DNA of 64,000 bases from positions 124,001 to 188,000 of the forward strand of contig NZ_JH651380.1 in NCBI RefSeq assembly GCF_000260115.1. The letters are read 5' to 3'. The DNA comes from Galbibacter orientalis DSM 19592. GTDB taxonomy: Bacteria > Bacteroidota > Bacteroidia > Flavobacteriales > Flavobacteriaceae. Position 1 is the stretch's first letter. Every line of letters begins with the position of its first letter. Under the pieces are notes generated by a model, which was not told the DNA's origin, did not search any database, and worked only from the letters and a program-made list of their open reading frames with translations. Positions 37,064 through 45,625 of this stretch are shown piece by piece. The translations under genes were made by a program, and so were the position numbers.

Positions 37064-37573
37064 TTATTTATTTTCTGTAATAGTTCCTCCATAGGTATTC
37101 ATATTTTCTTCTAAATAATCAAAAATATCATCCTCATTAAGGGCACTTGACATATCAATTTCAGAAAGCGAGACATCATTAAAAGCTTCCGTAATTTCGA
37201 ATGTATTTAAGGAAAAATAACCCTCGTCAATATATGCGTCAATTTCTGATACTGCTATTCTGTTTATCTCAGTATTATTCTGTTTTGAAAGGGTATTGTT
37301 AATAAAAAATCCAATAACAAAAATAGCGGCAATACCAGCGGCATTATAGAACCAAGACATTTTTATAACTTTCGTTTTCTTCTTCGGAAGTACTTTAGAT
37401 ACAATGCTAGTTTCTAAGGTGTCAAAATAACTTTCAGGAACTTTAAAACCACTTTCTTTAGGAAGCATAGTTTTTGAGGTTATGCTATCAGACAAATGGT
37501 TTTCGAACTCTGAAAAATAGTTTTCAGGAACTTTAAATCCACTCTTTTTCATATGTAGTTTATCTTTTTCCAT
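37064..37573 (-). CDS. Putative anti-sigma factor, single-pass
   Basis: A 169-residue protein with one transmembrane helix near residues 74-93. The cytoplasmic N-terminal part contains a duplicated motif, SGFKVPENYF at 11-20 and SGFKVPESYF at 41-50, each preceding an acidic helix; these likely contact the sigma factor. The C-terminal periplasmic tail is acidic. It overlaps the sigma gene by one base. No zinc-binding HxxxCxxC motif is visible, so it is not a ZAS-type anti-sigma factor. The role is inferred from gene order and topology. Confidence 0.8.
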   Translation of the reverse strand: MEKDKLHMKKSGFKVPENYFSEFENHLSDSITSKTMLPKESGFKVPESYFDTLETSIVSKVLPKKKTKVIKMSWFYNAAGIAAIFVIGFFINNTLSKQNNTEINRIAVSEIDAYIDEGYFSLNTFEITEAFNDVSLSEIDMSSALNEDDIFDYLEENMNTYGGTITENK

Positions 37574-38109
37574 TAATCTTTTAAAAATGCTTCAATCTTT
37601 TTTACGGCATGATGGTAGGAGGCTTTTAATCCACCAACAGAGGTGTCTAATATTTTAGAGATATCTTCATATTTCATCTCCTCATAATATTTCATGTTAA
37701 ATACTAAACGCTGTTTTTCTGGTAAACTAGCAATTGCTTGCTGTAGTTTTAACTGAATTTCATCTCCATCAAAATAAACATCAGCTTTTAGATTTTCAAC
37801 CAAAAAGCTTTGTAATTCTTCACTTGAAGTATTAAAAATAGTAGCTTTTTTCTTTAAAAAACTGAGCGCTTCATTCGTTGCAATTCTATATAACCAAGTG
37901 TAGACAGCGCTTTCTTCTTTGAAAGAATTAATGTTTTGAAAAACCTTAATAAAAGTGTTTTGCAATACATCATCAGTGTCATCGTGGTCTAAAACAATTC
38001 TACGAATATGCCAATACAAACGCTCCTTGTAATTGGATACAAGCTCACTGAATGCTGTTTCTTGTGTGGCAACATTCTTTAAGTTTTTAATTAAAATATC
38101 TTCTTGCAA
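37573..38109 (-). CDS. ECF RNA polymerase sigma factor
   Basis: A 178-residue sigma factor of the extracytoplasmic-function group. Region 2 is seen as DDTDDVLQNTFIKVFQNINSFKEESAVYTWLYRIATNEALSF. Region 4 is seen as LPEKQRLVFNMKYYEEMKYEDISKILDTSVGGLKASYHHAVKKIE. It heads a three-gene unit with a putative anti-sigma factor and a CpxP-like protein. It would direct transcription of an envelope-stress-type regulon; targets cannot be named. Confidence 0.95.
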   Translation of the reverse strand: MQEDILIKNLKNVATQETAFSELVSNYKERLYWHIRRIVLDHDDTDDVLQNTFIKVFQNINSFKEESAVYTWLYRIATNEALSFLKKKATIFNTSSEELQSFLVENLKADVYFDGDEIQLKLQQAIASLPEKQRLVFNMKYYEEMKYEDISKILDTSVGGLKASYHHAVKKIEAFLKD

Positions 38110-38192
38110 TAGCGTTTATTTAACTCTTAGACTCTAAGTTATGAAAAAGGTTTAATTTGAAGGTGGATTTGTTTAAAACTTAAATCCCTCAT

Positions 38193-38311
38193 TGAGGGTT
38201 TTATTCCCTAGAGCCTGTACTGAATATCTTGAAGGGTTCTATGTCGAAATGGATTAAATTATTTTTCTTTGAATCCCTCGTAGGCTTGCCTCTAGGTAGT
38301 TGATTTTATAA
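38193..38311 (+). repeat. Dispersed ~120-bp repeat, copy B
   Basis: Homologous along its length to 15787-15905, same orientation. On the opposite strand the frame of copy A (INYLEASLRGIQ) is kept only for the first part and then broken by a one-base deletion; after it FSTGSRE is still readable. It lies in the 511-base gap between the sigma factor and ABC exporter genes, which contains no supported gene. A CCCTCATTGAGGG palindrome abuts its left end. Confidence 0.85.
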
Positions 38312-38479
38312 GTTTTTGATTTTTTGGATTCTGCATCACTTATTCTCCGATAAAAAATGAGTATAAATACTGAAGTATATTAATATCAAGGACCCTCTCA
38401 TTGTTATTTATCAATACAAGAATAAAGTAGAATTTAAAAGAGGTTTCTTTATAAACTAAAAACCTTGTAATAATTACAA

Positions 38480-38610
38480 TTTAATCTTTGTTCCATTCCC
38501 TTAAAACGAGCGGTCTTGCTTCTTTAATCTTTGTTCTATTCTCTTAAAACGAAGCGGTTTTGTTTCTTTAATCTTTGTTCTATTCTCTTACAGCGAAGCG
38601 GTCTTGTTTC
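38480..38610. repeat. Tandem repeat, three 43-44-bp units
   Basis: Three near-identical units (38480-38522, 38523-38566, 38567-38610) start TTTAATCTTTGTTC and end GCGGTCTTGTTTC. The first has one deletion and a few changes. A diverged, inverted copy occurs at 57930. The array ends 10 bases before the stop of the ABC exporter gene. Confidence 0.92.
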
Positions 38611-38620
38611 TTTTTTTTCT

Positions 38621-40447
38621 TTACTCAAACGACTGCATTTCTACTAATTTCTGATAAACTCCTTTGTGGTTTAATAATTCTTGATGAGTTCCTTGTTCTA
38701 CAATAACTCCTTTTTGCATTACGGCTATAGTGTCTGCATTCTGTATAGTGGAAAGACGGTGAGCAATAACAATAGAAGTTCTGTTTTTCATCATGTTTTC
38801 CAAGGCTGTTTGTACAAGCTTTTCACTTTCTGTATCCAGTGCCGAAGTGGCCTCGTCGAGAATCATGATTGGCGGATTTTTAAGTACCGCACGAGCAATA
38901 GAAAGTCGCTGTTTTTGTCCGCCACTTAATTTTCCTCCAGCGTCTCCAATATTGGTGTCAAAACCTTCTGGGAGTTCTTTTATAAACTCAAAGGCATTAG
39001 CAATTTTGGCTGCTGCTTCAATTTCTTCTTTAGTAGCATCTGGTTTTCCAATACGGATGTTGTTTGCTACTGTGTCATTAAACAAAATAGAATCTTGAGT
39101 AACAATCCCCATCAAGCTACGCAAACTCTTTATAGAAACATCTTTTATGTCAACATTATCTATTTCAATACTTCCATTGTTAACATCGTAAAAACGAGTT
39201 ACTAAATTAGCAATCGTACTTTTTCCGCTACCAGATTGTCCAACTAAAGCAACGGTATTTCCTTTTGGAATGGTTAGATTAAACTCTTTTAAAACGAGTT
39301 CATCTTCATATTTAAAAGAGATATTTTTAATGTTTATTTCTTTATCAAAGCTCGTTTTATTAATAGCATTTGGAGCATCTTTTATAATGTTATCGGTTTC
39401 CAAAAGCTCTAAAATACGCTCCGCAGCTCCATTACCTCTTTTTAGACTATAACTAGCTTTTGAGATTGCTTTTGCTGGAGTTAAAATATTATAGGCAAGC
39501 ATAATGTATCCTAAGAAAAAGCTTGCTTGCATACTTTGGTCTATAAAAACTAAATATCCACCGTAAACCAATAAAATAGCAATTACAATAATTCCAAGTA
39601 ATTCGCTCATTGGGGAAGCTAGATTTTGTCTGTTTAATACCGTGTTAGAATATTTATAATAACGATTGTTGGATTCTGAAAAGCGTTTGTTGAAAGTGTC
39701 TTCTGCAGTAAAAGCTTTAATAACCCGAAGTCCCGACATGGTTTCTTCTAAAATTGACAGAAAAAAACCTTGTTCTTGCTGAACTTTTATAGATTTCCTT
39801 TTTAAGGATTTTCCAATTTTAGAAATTACAAAACCAGCAATAGGGATAAAAATAAATACAAAAAGGGTTAATTTCATGCTGAAGAAAAACATGAAAATTA
39901 GAGAAAATAATATTGTTAATGGTTCTCTTACTACCATTTCTAAAACGGAAAGTATAGAGTTCCTAACCTCTTCAACATCTCCACTTACTCTAGAAATAGT
40001 ATCACCTTTTTTCTTTTCAGAATAAAAAGAAAGTGGTAAAGAGACTATTTTGTTGTACATATTGGTTCTAATATCTTTTAAAACGCCATTTCTTAAAAAA
40101 GTAATGTAAAACATCGCCATATAATTGGAGAGGTTTTTTAGTAAAAACAAGGTTATAATTACAGAAACCATAACCATAAGCGCATAAAAGCTTCCTTTTT
40201 CATTAATTAAATCTGACAAAAAATAGTTAAGAGAATCTTGTGCAAAATCTTTTATATGTGTAATTCCTTTAAATACTGGCTTTTTTGTGATTAGTTTATT
40301 ATCTCCAAAAATAACTTGAAGCACAGGAATTAACGCCACAAAGGATAAGGTGCTAAAAAGGGCGTAGAGGATATTAAAAAAGATGTTTAGATAAGCAAAT
40401 TTTTTGTAGGGCTTAGCAAAACGGATTATTTTTTTGAAGTAATTCAT
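38621..40447 (-). CDS. MsbA-like ABC exporter (fused permease/ATPase)
   Basis: A 608-residue half-transporter. Six transmembrane helices lie in the first ~330 residues, and the nucleotide-binding domain follows: Walker A GQSGSGKST, signature LSGGQKQRLSIARA, Walker B IMILDEATSALDT and the H-loop IVIAHRLSTI. Homology and layout fit the lipid A/phospholipid exporter MsbA or multidrug exporter branch; lipid export from the inner membrane is the likeliest role in this Gram-negative organism. It is probably monocistronic, with a hairpin-bearing gap upstream. Confidence 0.9.
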   Translation of the reverse strand: MNYFKKIIRFAKPYKKFAYLNIFFNILYALFSTLSFVALIPVLQVIFGDNKLITKKPVFKGITHIKDFAQDSLNYFLSDLINEKGSFYALMVMVSVIITLFLLKNLSNYMAMFYITFLRNGVLKDIRTNMYNKIVSLPLSFYSEKKKGDTISRVSGDVEEVRNSILSVLEMVVREPLTILFSLIFMFFFSMKLTLFVFIFIPIAGFVISKIGKSLKRKSIKVQQEQGFFLSILEETMSGLRVIKAFTAEDTFNKRFSESNNRYYKYSNTVLNRQNLASPMSELLGIIVIAILLVYGGYLVFIDQSMQASFFLGYIMLAYNILTPAKAISKASYSLKRGNGAAERILELLETDNIIKDAPNAINKTSFDKEINIKNISFKYEDELVLKEFNLTIPKGNTVALVGQSGSGKSTIANLVTRFYDVNNGSIEIDNVDIKDVSIKSLRSLMGIVTQDSILFNDTVANNIRIGKPDATKEEIEAAAKIANAFEFIKELPEGFDTNIGDAGGKLSGGQKQRLSIARAVLKNPPIMILDEATSALDTESEKLVQTALENMMKNRTSIVIAHRLSTIQNADTIAVMQKGVIVEQGTHQELLNHKGVYQKLVEMQSFE

Positions 40448-40534
40448 TTAATATTTTTAAGAGAAACCTATAAGGTATTTTCAAACTTTATATGGTAATA
40501 TAACAGGGTACAAAGGTACACTTAATTATGAAAT

Positions 40535-40563
40535 TAAGCCTGCCTTTTTTAGAGGCAGGCTTA
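40535..40563. other. Hairpin in the gap before the ABC exporter gene
   Basis: Perfect 11-bp stem TAAGCCTGCCT / AGGCAGGCTTA with a 7-base loop. No T run follows on either strand, so it is not a clear terminator. Confidence 0.5.
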
Positions 40564-40649
40564 TGAGATGTTATAATTATTAAGATAAAATTAGAGCGAT
40601 TAATTCGAGGTTCTAGTTTAGAATTGCGTTGATTATTTGTTAGCTCTAA

Positions 40650-40872
40650 TACCAATCTAAATGCTAGTGACTTCATGCTTTTCATTTCTTTTGCTCGCCC
40701 AAAAGAAACGAAACAAAGAAAAAGACGCCTTATCCAATAAATTTTTTCGACAACGGGGTCTAAAAATCGTAACCGAAACGCTGTGTCGCTGCACTCCTAA
40801 TCTCAGAGCTTTCGGTTGCTATTCTGAGGATAAAGGTTTTAGCTGCGCTAGCCATCAACACTGTTTTTAACT
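40650..40872 (+). repeat. Degenerate 'CCCAAAAGAAACGAAAC' repeat
   Basis: A 220-base segment containing CATTTCTTTTGCTCGCCCAA then AAGAAACGAAACAAAGAAAA. From general knowledge, similar words recur in many bacterial genomes as dispersed repeats that give spurious small ORFs. A 69-codon frame crosses it but shows no domain and an unnatural Cys/Ser/Lys-rich composition. With the hairpin above it accounts for the 430-base gap 40448-40877. Confidence 0.5.
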
Positions 40873-40877
40873 AAAGC

Positions 40878-42596
40878 CTAATTCAGTTTTAATTCCTTGA
40901 TAATACGATCCATTTTTTTATCTAGTTTTTTTACTTCAGCAGTATAGTCAGTAGCATTTTTGAGCGTTCCTTTTGTGCTGAAATAGAATTTTATTTTTGG
41001 TTCAGTCCCACTCGGTCTAGCAGCAATTTTAGTGCCGTCTTCCGTATAATAGATTAACACATTGGAAGAAGGAATTTCTATTTCCTCTTTGTCTCCAGTT
41101 AATAAATTTAGACGGATAGAACTTAAATAGTCTTCTACGTATAGTACTTTTGATCCATCAATAACTTTTATAGGATTTTCTCTTAAATCAATCATCATTT
41201 GTTTGATTTCATCCGCTCCTGAGATTCCTTTTTTGGTTAGAGAAATCAATTTTTCTCTATAAAGACCAAACTCTTCATAACACTTTAATAAATCTTTATA
41301 GAACGAACTCCCTTTTGCTTTTGCATCTGCCGCAATTTCGCACGCAAGTAGGGAAGAGGTAACAGCATCTTTATCTCTCACAAAATCTCCTACCATAAAT
41401 CCAAAACTTTCTTCACCACCGCCAATAAATTCTTGCATAGGGAAGTCTTTTATCATTTTGGCAATCCATTTAAAACCTGTTAATGCTTCTTTGTAATCTA
41501 CTTGATAGCCTTTTGCTAAAGCACTCATCATTGGAGTAGAAACAATTGTAGAAGCAATGTATTGGTTACCGTTGATACGATTGGTTTTTTTCCATTTATC
41601 AAGAAGGAAGCGAGTCATTAAAACCATCGTTTGGTTTCCGTTTAGAAGCACCATTTTTCCATCGTTATCTCTAACAGCAATTCCTAATCGGTCACTGTCT
41701 GGATCTGTTCCAATAACCATATCGGCATTTAATTCATCTGCCTTTTTCATGGCCATAGCAAGGGCTTCTGGCTCTTCTGGATTAGGAGATTTTACGGTAG
41801 GGAAATTACCATCGGGTTTCCTTTGTTCTTCAACAATATGCACATTATTGTATCCCGCGCGTTTTAAAACCTCAGGAAGCACAGTAATAGAAGTTCCGTG
41901 TAGTGATGTAAAAACAATAGAGAAATCATCTTTCCCTTTGGCTCCAAAACTTCCGTTTTCAACAGAGGCGTTTATAAAAGCTTCGTCTACTTCTTTGTCT
42001 ATGTATTCAATTTTATTTTCGTCAGCATTAAAATTAATAGTCTCAAAAGATAGGCTTTCAATTTCTTTAATAATTTCATGGTCTTCAGGTGGAACTATTT
42101 GTCCGCCATCCTTCCAGTATACTTTGTAACCATTATATTCTGGGGGATTATGAGAGGCAGTTAAAACAATTCCGCATTGGCAACCTAAGTGTCTTACCGA
42201 AAATGATAATTCTGGAGTGGTACGGAGTTCAGAAAAAAGATAAACTTTTATTCCGTTAGCAGAAAAAACATCGGCAACTACTTTGGCTAATGTATCACTG
42301 TTATGGCGACAATCATAAGCTATAACAACTTTTAGTTCTTCATTTGGAAACGACTTTTTTAAATAATTACTAAGTCCTTGCGTATTCTTTCCGAGAGTAT
42401 ATTTATTAATACGATTTGTTCCAACCCCCATAGTCCCTCGCATTCCTCCAGTACCAAACTCCAAGTTTTTGTAGAAACTTTCGTTTAATTCTTCAGAATT
42501 TAAATCTATAAGTTTTTGAACCTCTTTTCTTGTGTCCGCATCAAAGAAGTTGGTTAACCAAGTTTTTGCGTTGTTTAAATTTTCTTCTGATATCAT
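40878..42596 (-). CDS. Phospho-sugar mutase (phosphoglucomutase/phosphomannomutase)
   Basis: A 572-residue alpha-D-phosphohexomutase of the PGM2-like branch that interconverts sugar 1- and 6-phosphates, supplying precursors of glycans. The four active-site elements are present: phosphoserine loop TASHNP (S148), metal-binding GTDPDSDRLG, sugar-binding GGGEESFGF and the phosphate-binding ARPSGTEPKIKFY loop near the C terminus. It is followed on the same strand by a glycosyltransferase gene upstream (39-base spacing to 42636), suggesting a link to envelope polysaccharide, but this is only positional. Confidence 0.93.
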   Translation of the reverse strand: MISEENLNNAKTWLTNFFDADTRKEVQKLIDLNSEELNESFYKNLEFGTGGMRGTMGVGTNRINKYTLGKNTQGLSNYLKKSFPNEELKVVIAYDCRHNSDTLAKVVADVFSANGIKVYLFSELRTTPELSFSVRHLGCQCGIVLTASHNPPEYNGYKVYWKDGGQIVPPEDHEIIKEIESLSFETINFNADENKIEYIDKEVDEAFINASVENGSFGAKGKDDFSIVFTSLHGTSITVLPEVLKRAGYNNVHIVEEQRKPDGNFPTVKSPNPEEPEALAMAMKKADELNADMVIGTDPDSDRLGIAVRDNDGKMVLLNGNQTMVLMTRFLLDKWKKTNRINGNQYIASTIVSTPMMSALAKGYQVDYKEALTGFKWIAKMIKDFPMQEFIGGGEESFGFMVGDFVRDKDAVTSSLLACEIAADAKAKGSSFYKDLLKCYEEFGLYREKLISLTKKGISGADEIKQMMIDLRENPIKVIDGSKVLYVEDYLSSIRLNLLTGDKEEIEIPSSNVLIYYTEDGTKIAARPSGTEPKIKFYFSTKGTLKNATDYTAEVKKLDKKMDRIIKELKLN

Positions 42597-42635
42597 TTTT
42601 GGCTAATTTTTTCAAATATATTTTAAGGTATGAAA

Positions 42636-43610
42636 TTATGATGTTATTTCAACCTTAAAACTGTCTAAATTAATAGTCTGTTGTATTTTGTATCTTTTCT
42701 CTTGTTTTTTGGTTCTAAGAATAAGCTCTCCTAAGAAACCAGCAATAAAAAGTTGCGTACCAATAATCATTGCGGTAAGCGAAATATAGAATTGAGGACG
42801 CTGTGTTATGAGTCTTCCATAAGGACTAAAAAACAGCTTATCAATGCCTAAATAGATGGCAAAACAAAAGCCAATTATAAACATTAAAACCCCTAATGCG
42901 CCAAAAAGATGCATGGGTTGTCTTCCAAATTTTGAAATAAACCAAATGGTAATTAAATCTAGGAAACCGTTTATAAAGCGTTCCATTCCAAATTTTGTGG
43001 TTCCATATTTTCTAGCTTGGTGTTTTACTACTTTCTCTTCAATTTTAGTAAAACCTGCATTTTTTGCTAATACAGGAATGTACCGATGCATTTCTCCGTG
43101 TACATCTATTGTTTTTACTACCGCTTTACGGTATGCTTTTAGTCCGCAGTTGAAATCGTGAAGCTTAACCCCGGAGGTTTTTCTTGCAGCCCAATTAAAA
43201 AGTTTTGAAGGTAAATTCTTAGAAATAACCGAGTCATAACGCACTTTTTTCCATCCAGAAACTAAGTCGATATTGTTATCTTTTATGAGGTTGAATAGTT
43301 CGGGAATTTCTTCAGGATTGTCTTGAAGGTCTGCGTCCATTGTAATAACTACATCGCCTTGCGCCATTTCAAAACCAGCATGTAGTGCCTGTGATTTCCC
43401 AAAATTCTTTAAAAAGCGAATCCCTTTTACAGAACTGTTATTTGCAGAAAGGGTTTGAATGGTTTCCCAAGAATTGTCTGTACTCCCATCATCTATAAAA
43501 ATGAGTTCATAAGAAAAACGATTGGATTGCATAACTTTTACAATCCAATCGTGTAATTCTATTAAAGACTCTTGTTCGTTGAGTAGTGGTATAACTACTG
43601 ATATATCCAT
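42636..43610 (-). CDS. GT2 glycosyltransferase with C-terminal membrane anchor
   Basis: A 324-residue inverting glycosyltransferase. The N-terminal GT-A domain starts DISVVIPLLNEQESL, with nucleotide-binding DDGSTDNSW and the metal-binding DADLQDNPEEIPEL. Two C-terminal transmembrane helices span roughly residues 230-300. This layout fits polyprenyl-phosphate sugar synthases (DPM1/GtrB-like), which load lipid carriers used by GT39-type enzymes. It is transcribed toward the mutase gene and behind DUF4199, probably as one unit. Confidence 0.92.
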   Translation of the reverse strand: MDISVVIPLLNEQESLIELHDWIVKVMQSNRFSYELIFIDDGSTDNSWETIQTLSANNSSVKGIRFLKNFGKSQALHAGFEMAQGDVVITMDADLQDNPEEIPELFNLIKDNNIDLVSGWKKVRYDSVISKNLPSKLFNWAARKTSGVKLHDFNCGLKAYRKAVVKTIDVHGEMHRYIPVLAKNAGFTKIEEKVVKHQARKYGTTKFGMERFINGFLDLITIWFISKFGRQPMHLFGALGVLMFIIGFCFAIYLGIDKLFFSPYGRLITQRPQFYISLTAMIIGTQLFIAGFLGELILRTKKQEKRYKIQQTINLDSFKVEITS

Positions 43611-43648
43611 GAATGTTTTATATCTAAAATAAAAATCAAAGATATGAA

Positions 43649-44170
43649 TTACATTTCATTTTCAGATTTTTTCAAGATAAGTCCTGTTATTAAAGAAACA
43701 ATAAATCCAATAAAAATATTAAAGATGAAAATAATAGGATAGGTTACCCAGAAAAACTTCTGTTGCATTTCTACCGCAGTATCGATTTGTTCTTGAGTTA
43801 ATTCAGGATTGTTTTCAATCATTCCTGCTCTAGCTATATCTGCTATTTTCGTGCTAAAATCGGGGTCGATAACATTTACATATAATAATAGATATATAAC
43901 TGTAATAACTGCACCTATAAGAGCAGTTCCGATACCAGTTTTCAAAGCTTCACCAAGGGTTAAATAACCTCCGTTTGCTTTTTTAAATTGAAAAATTGCT
44001 AGAGCAATAATAGCGACTAAGAAAACAGTAGAAACTATTTGTTTCCCCATTCCTTGGTCATATTGCATATCCATAAAGTAAAGCATTAGGCTAAAAATAA
44101 TTCCAATACCACCAAGAATAAGACCAAACCTTATTGCAAATTTCCCTGTTGTTGGTTGTGTGTTTTCCAT
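43649..44170 (-). CDS. DUF4199 family membrane protein
   Basis: A 173-residue integral membrane protein with four predicted helices, near residues 11-31, 41-61, 80-102 and 140-165. The segment TLGEALKTGIGTALIGAVITVIYLLLYVNVIDPDF is characteristic of DUF4199, which is nearly restricted to Bacteroidetes and often found just upstream of a GT2 glycosyltransferase gene, as here (38-base gap). Function is unknown; that recurrent pairing suggests a role in the same polyprenyl-sugar pathway (inference). Confidence 0.88.
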   Translation of the reverse strand: MENTQPTTGKFAIRFGLILGGIGIIFSLMLYFMDMQYDQGMGKQIVSTVFLVAIIALAIFQFKKANGGYLTLGEALKTGIGTALIGAVITVIYLLLYVNVIDPDFSTKIADIARAGMIENNPELTQEQIDTAVEMQQKFFWVTYPIIFIFNIFIGFIVSLITGLILKKSENEM

Positions 44171-44275
44171 TTTTTTATAGTTGAATAGTTTTATATAAAA
44201 TTAGTAGATATTCTTGTATATTTGTTACATAAAATAGAAATAAAAAAAATACTTACAATTTTTGAGTAAAAAGTA

Positions 44276-44305
44276 TTGGTTATCTAAAATAAATTGATAA
44301 ATTTG
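44276..44305 (+). promoter_or_regulatory. Promoter of the L31 gene
   Basis: TTG (44276-44278), 19 bases, then TAAATTTG (44298-44305) followed by CACC. It gives a leader of about 30 bases before the ATG at 44343. Confidence 0.7.
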
Positions 44306-44342
44306 CACCTCGAAAAAATTGTGAAGTTTAAAATATATAGCG

Positions 44343-44594
44343 ATGAGAAAAGGTATACATCCAGAAAATTATAGATTAGTTGCATTTAAAGACATGTCTA
44401 ACGATGACGTTTTTATTACTAAATCTACAGCAGAAACAAAAGAGACTATAGAGGTTGATGGTGTTGAATATCCTGTGATTAAATTGGAGATTTCTAGATC
44501 ATCGCACCCTTACTATACTGGTAAGTCTAAACTAATTGATACGGCAGGACGTATTGATAAGTTCAAAAACAAATATTCAAAGTTCAAAAAATAA
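44343..44594 (+). CDS. rpmE2: 50S ribosomal protein L31 type B
   Basis: An 83-residue ribosomal protein. It begins MRKGIHPENYRLVAFKDMSN and ends with HPYYTGKSKLIDTAGRIDKFKNKYSKFKK, the type B family pattern. The zinc-binding cysteines of type A L31 are absent, so the protein is the Zn-independent form. It has its own promoter and a strong terminator, forming a single-gene unit. The start is fixed by family alignment. Confidence 0.97.
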   Translation: MRKGIHPENYRLVAFKDMSNDDVFITKSTAETKETIEVDGVEYPVIKLEISRSSHPYYTGKSKLIDTAGRIDKFKNKYSKFKK

Positions 44595-44615
44595 AGAACT
44601 TTTATACGTATACAG

Positions 44616-44650
44616 AAACCTCTGATTTTTTCAGAGGTTTTTTTGTTTTT
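44616..44650 (+). terminator. Terminator of the L31 gene
   Basis: Stem AAACCTCTGA / TCAGAGGTTT with a T-rich loop, followed by TTTTGTTTTT; 22 bases after the stop codon. Confidence 0.95.
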
Positions 44651-44745
44651 AATACAGTTTTTTTTAACTGTAATCTCTTTTTTAAATAACATTCATTAAA
44701 CTATCTTTATTCCTTTATTGTGTGGAATGCTAACATACTGTTAAT

Positions 44746-45603
44746 ATGAAACAGATATTGATACTGTTTGGTCTGATTTTTATTTTGCATCCAACATTTG
44801 GACAGAAACGGTTGGATATACCAAAAACTCGAGTAGTGGAAAGTTTTATTAAAACTTTACCAAAAAAAATAAGGGAACTCGATTTGAAAGATTTAAGGAC
44901 ATCAACAGATTCTTTGAATATTAGGATTTGGCAAACTCACGAAGTCTTTACTATAAATTATAATAACGCTACTTTTTCTAATTACAAAATCTACACTACT
45001 AATGAAAAATTAGTATTTAAGACGTTTAAAATATCAGAGCAAATTTCTAAGAATATAATGGATTCCTTGTTAGTTTCAAGAGTAATGAATCTTGAAAATG
45101 AGGATTATAGAGGGGTTGATGGGGGTTTTGTATTCATTGAAATTTCAACAAAAAATAGTTATAAGATAGTTAGTTTTTGGTCGCCAAGTTCAGAAAGAAG
45201 TGACAACTGTAAAACGGTTGTTCAAATTCTTGGCATGCTTGATAAAACTGTTGACACAGGAAATTTAAAGAGTGAGTTTTTAAACTCTTTATCTTCTGGG
45301 AGTTATCGGTGGGGAATGACGAGTATTCGGATTGATAGATTTTTAGATAAAGACGTATCCAAAACAGATTTTTACTATAGAGCCGGGAAGAGGATGAGAA
45401 GGGAGTTAAATATTACTGACAAAACCGATCATTGGAATTTTCCATTAATACTTGTAGATAAAAAAACAGCTAAGATTTCAGATTTAAATAAATACACGAA
45501 CAAGCAAATTGCTAAATTTGAAATTCTAAAGCCAAACAACAATTCGACTGCTATATATGGATATAATGGGAGTAATGGAGTTGTATTAATTGAATTGAAA
45601 TAA
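44746..45603 (+). CDS. Secreted protein with TonB-plug-like C-terminal motif
   Basis: A 285-residue exported protein with a signal peptide (MKQILILFGLIFILHPTFGQ). The body is hydrophilic and mixed alpha/beta, with no catalytic motif recognised. The C terminus ends IYGYNGSNGVVLIELK, which resembles the 'YGSRGANGVILITTK' end of TonB-dependent receptor plug domains found in SusC-like proteins and in many small Bacteroidetes proteins. No beta-barrel follows, so it is not a receptor itself. It precedes the GlmU-family gene with a 22-base gap and may be co-transcribed. Function unknown. Confidence 0.7.
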   Translation: MKQILILFGLIFILHPTFGQKRLDIPKTRVVESFIKTLPKKIRELDLKDLRTSTDSLNIRIWQTHEVFTINYNNATFSNYKIYTTNEKLVFKTFKISEQISKNIMDSLLVSRVMNLENEDYRGVDGGFVFIEISTKNSYKIVSFWSPSSERSDNCKTVVQILGMLDKTVDTGNLKSEFLNSLSSGSYRWGMTSIRIDRFLDKDVSKTDFYYRAGKRMRRELNITDKTDHWNFPLILVDKKTAKISDLNKYTNKQIAKFEILKPNNNSTAIYGYNGSNGVVLIELK

Positions 45604-45625
45604 ATATATTTTAAAATTATTTACC

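Noticed and set aside
38681-39098. Antisense frames over the ABC exporter ATPase domain
   Set aside because: Shadows of a well-supported coding region with all ABC motifs on the minus strand.
40535-40563. Terminator for the phosphohexomutase gene
   Set aside because: Strong stem, but no T run on either strand and over 300 bases from the stop codon.
40661-40870. 69-codon frame MLVTSCFSFLLLAQKK...
   Set aside because: It runs through a degenerate dispersed repeat whose wording gives spurious ORFs elsewhere; no family or plausible start region.
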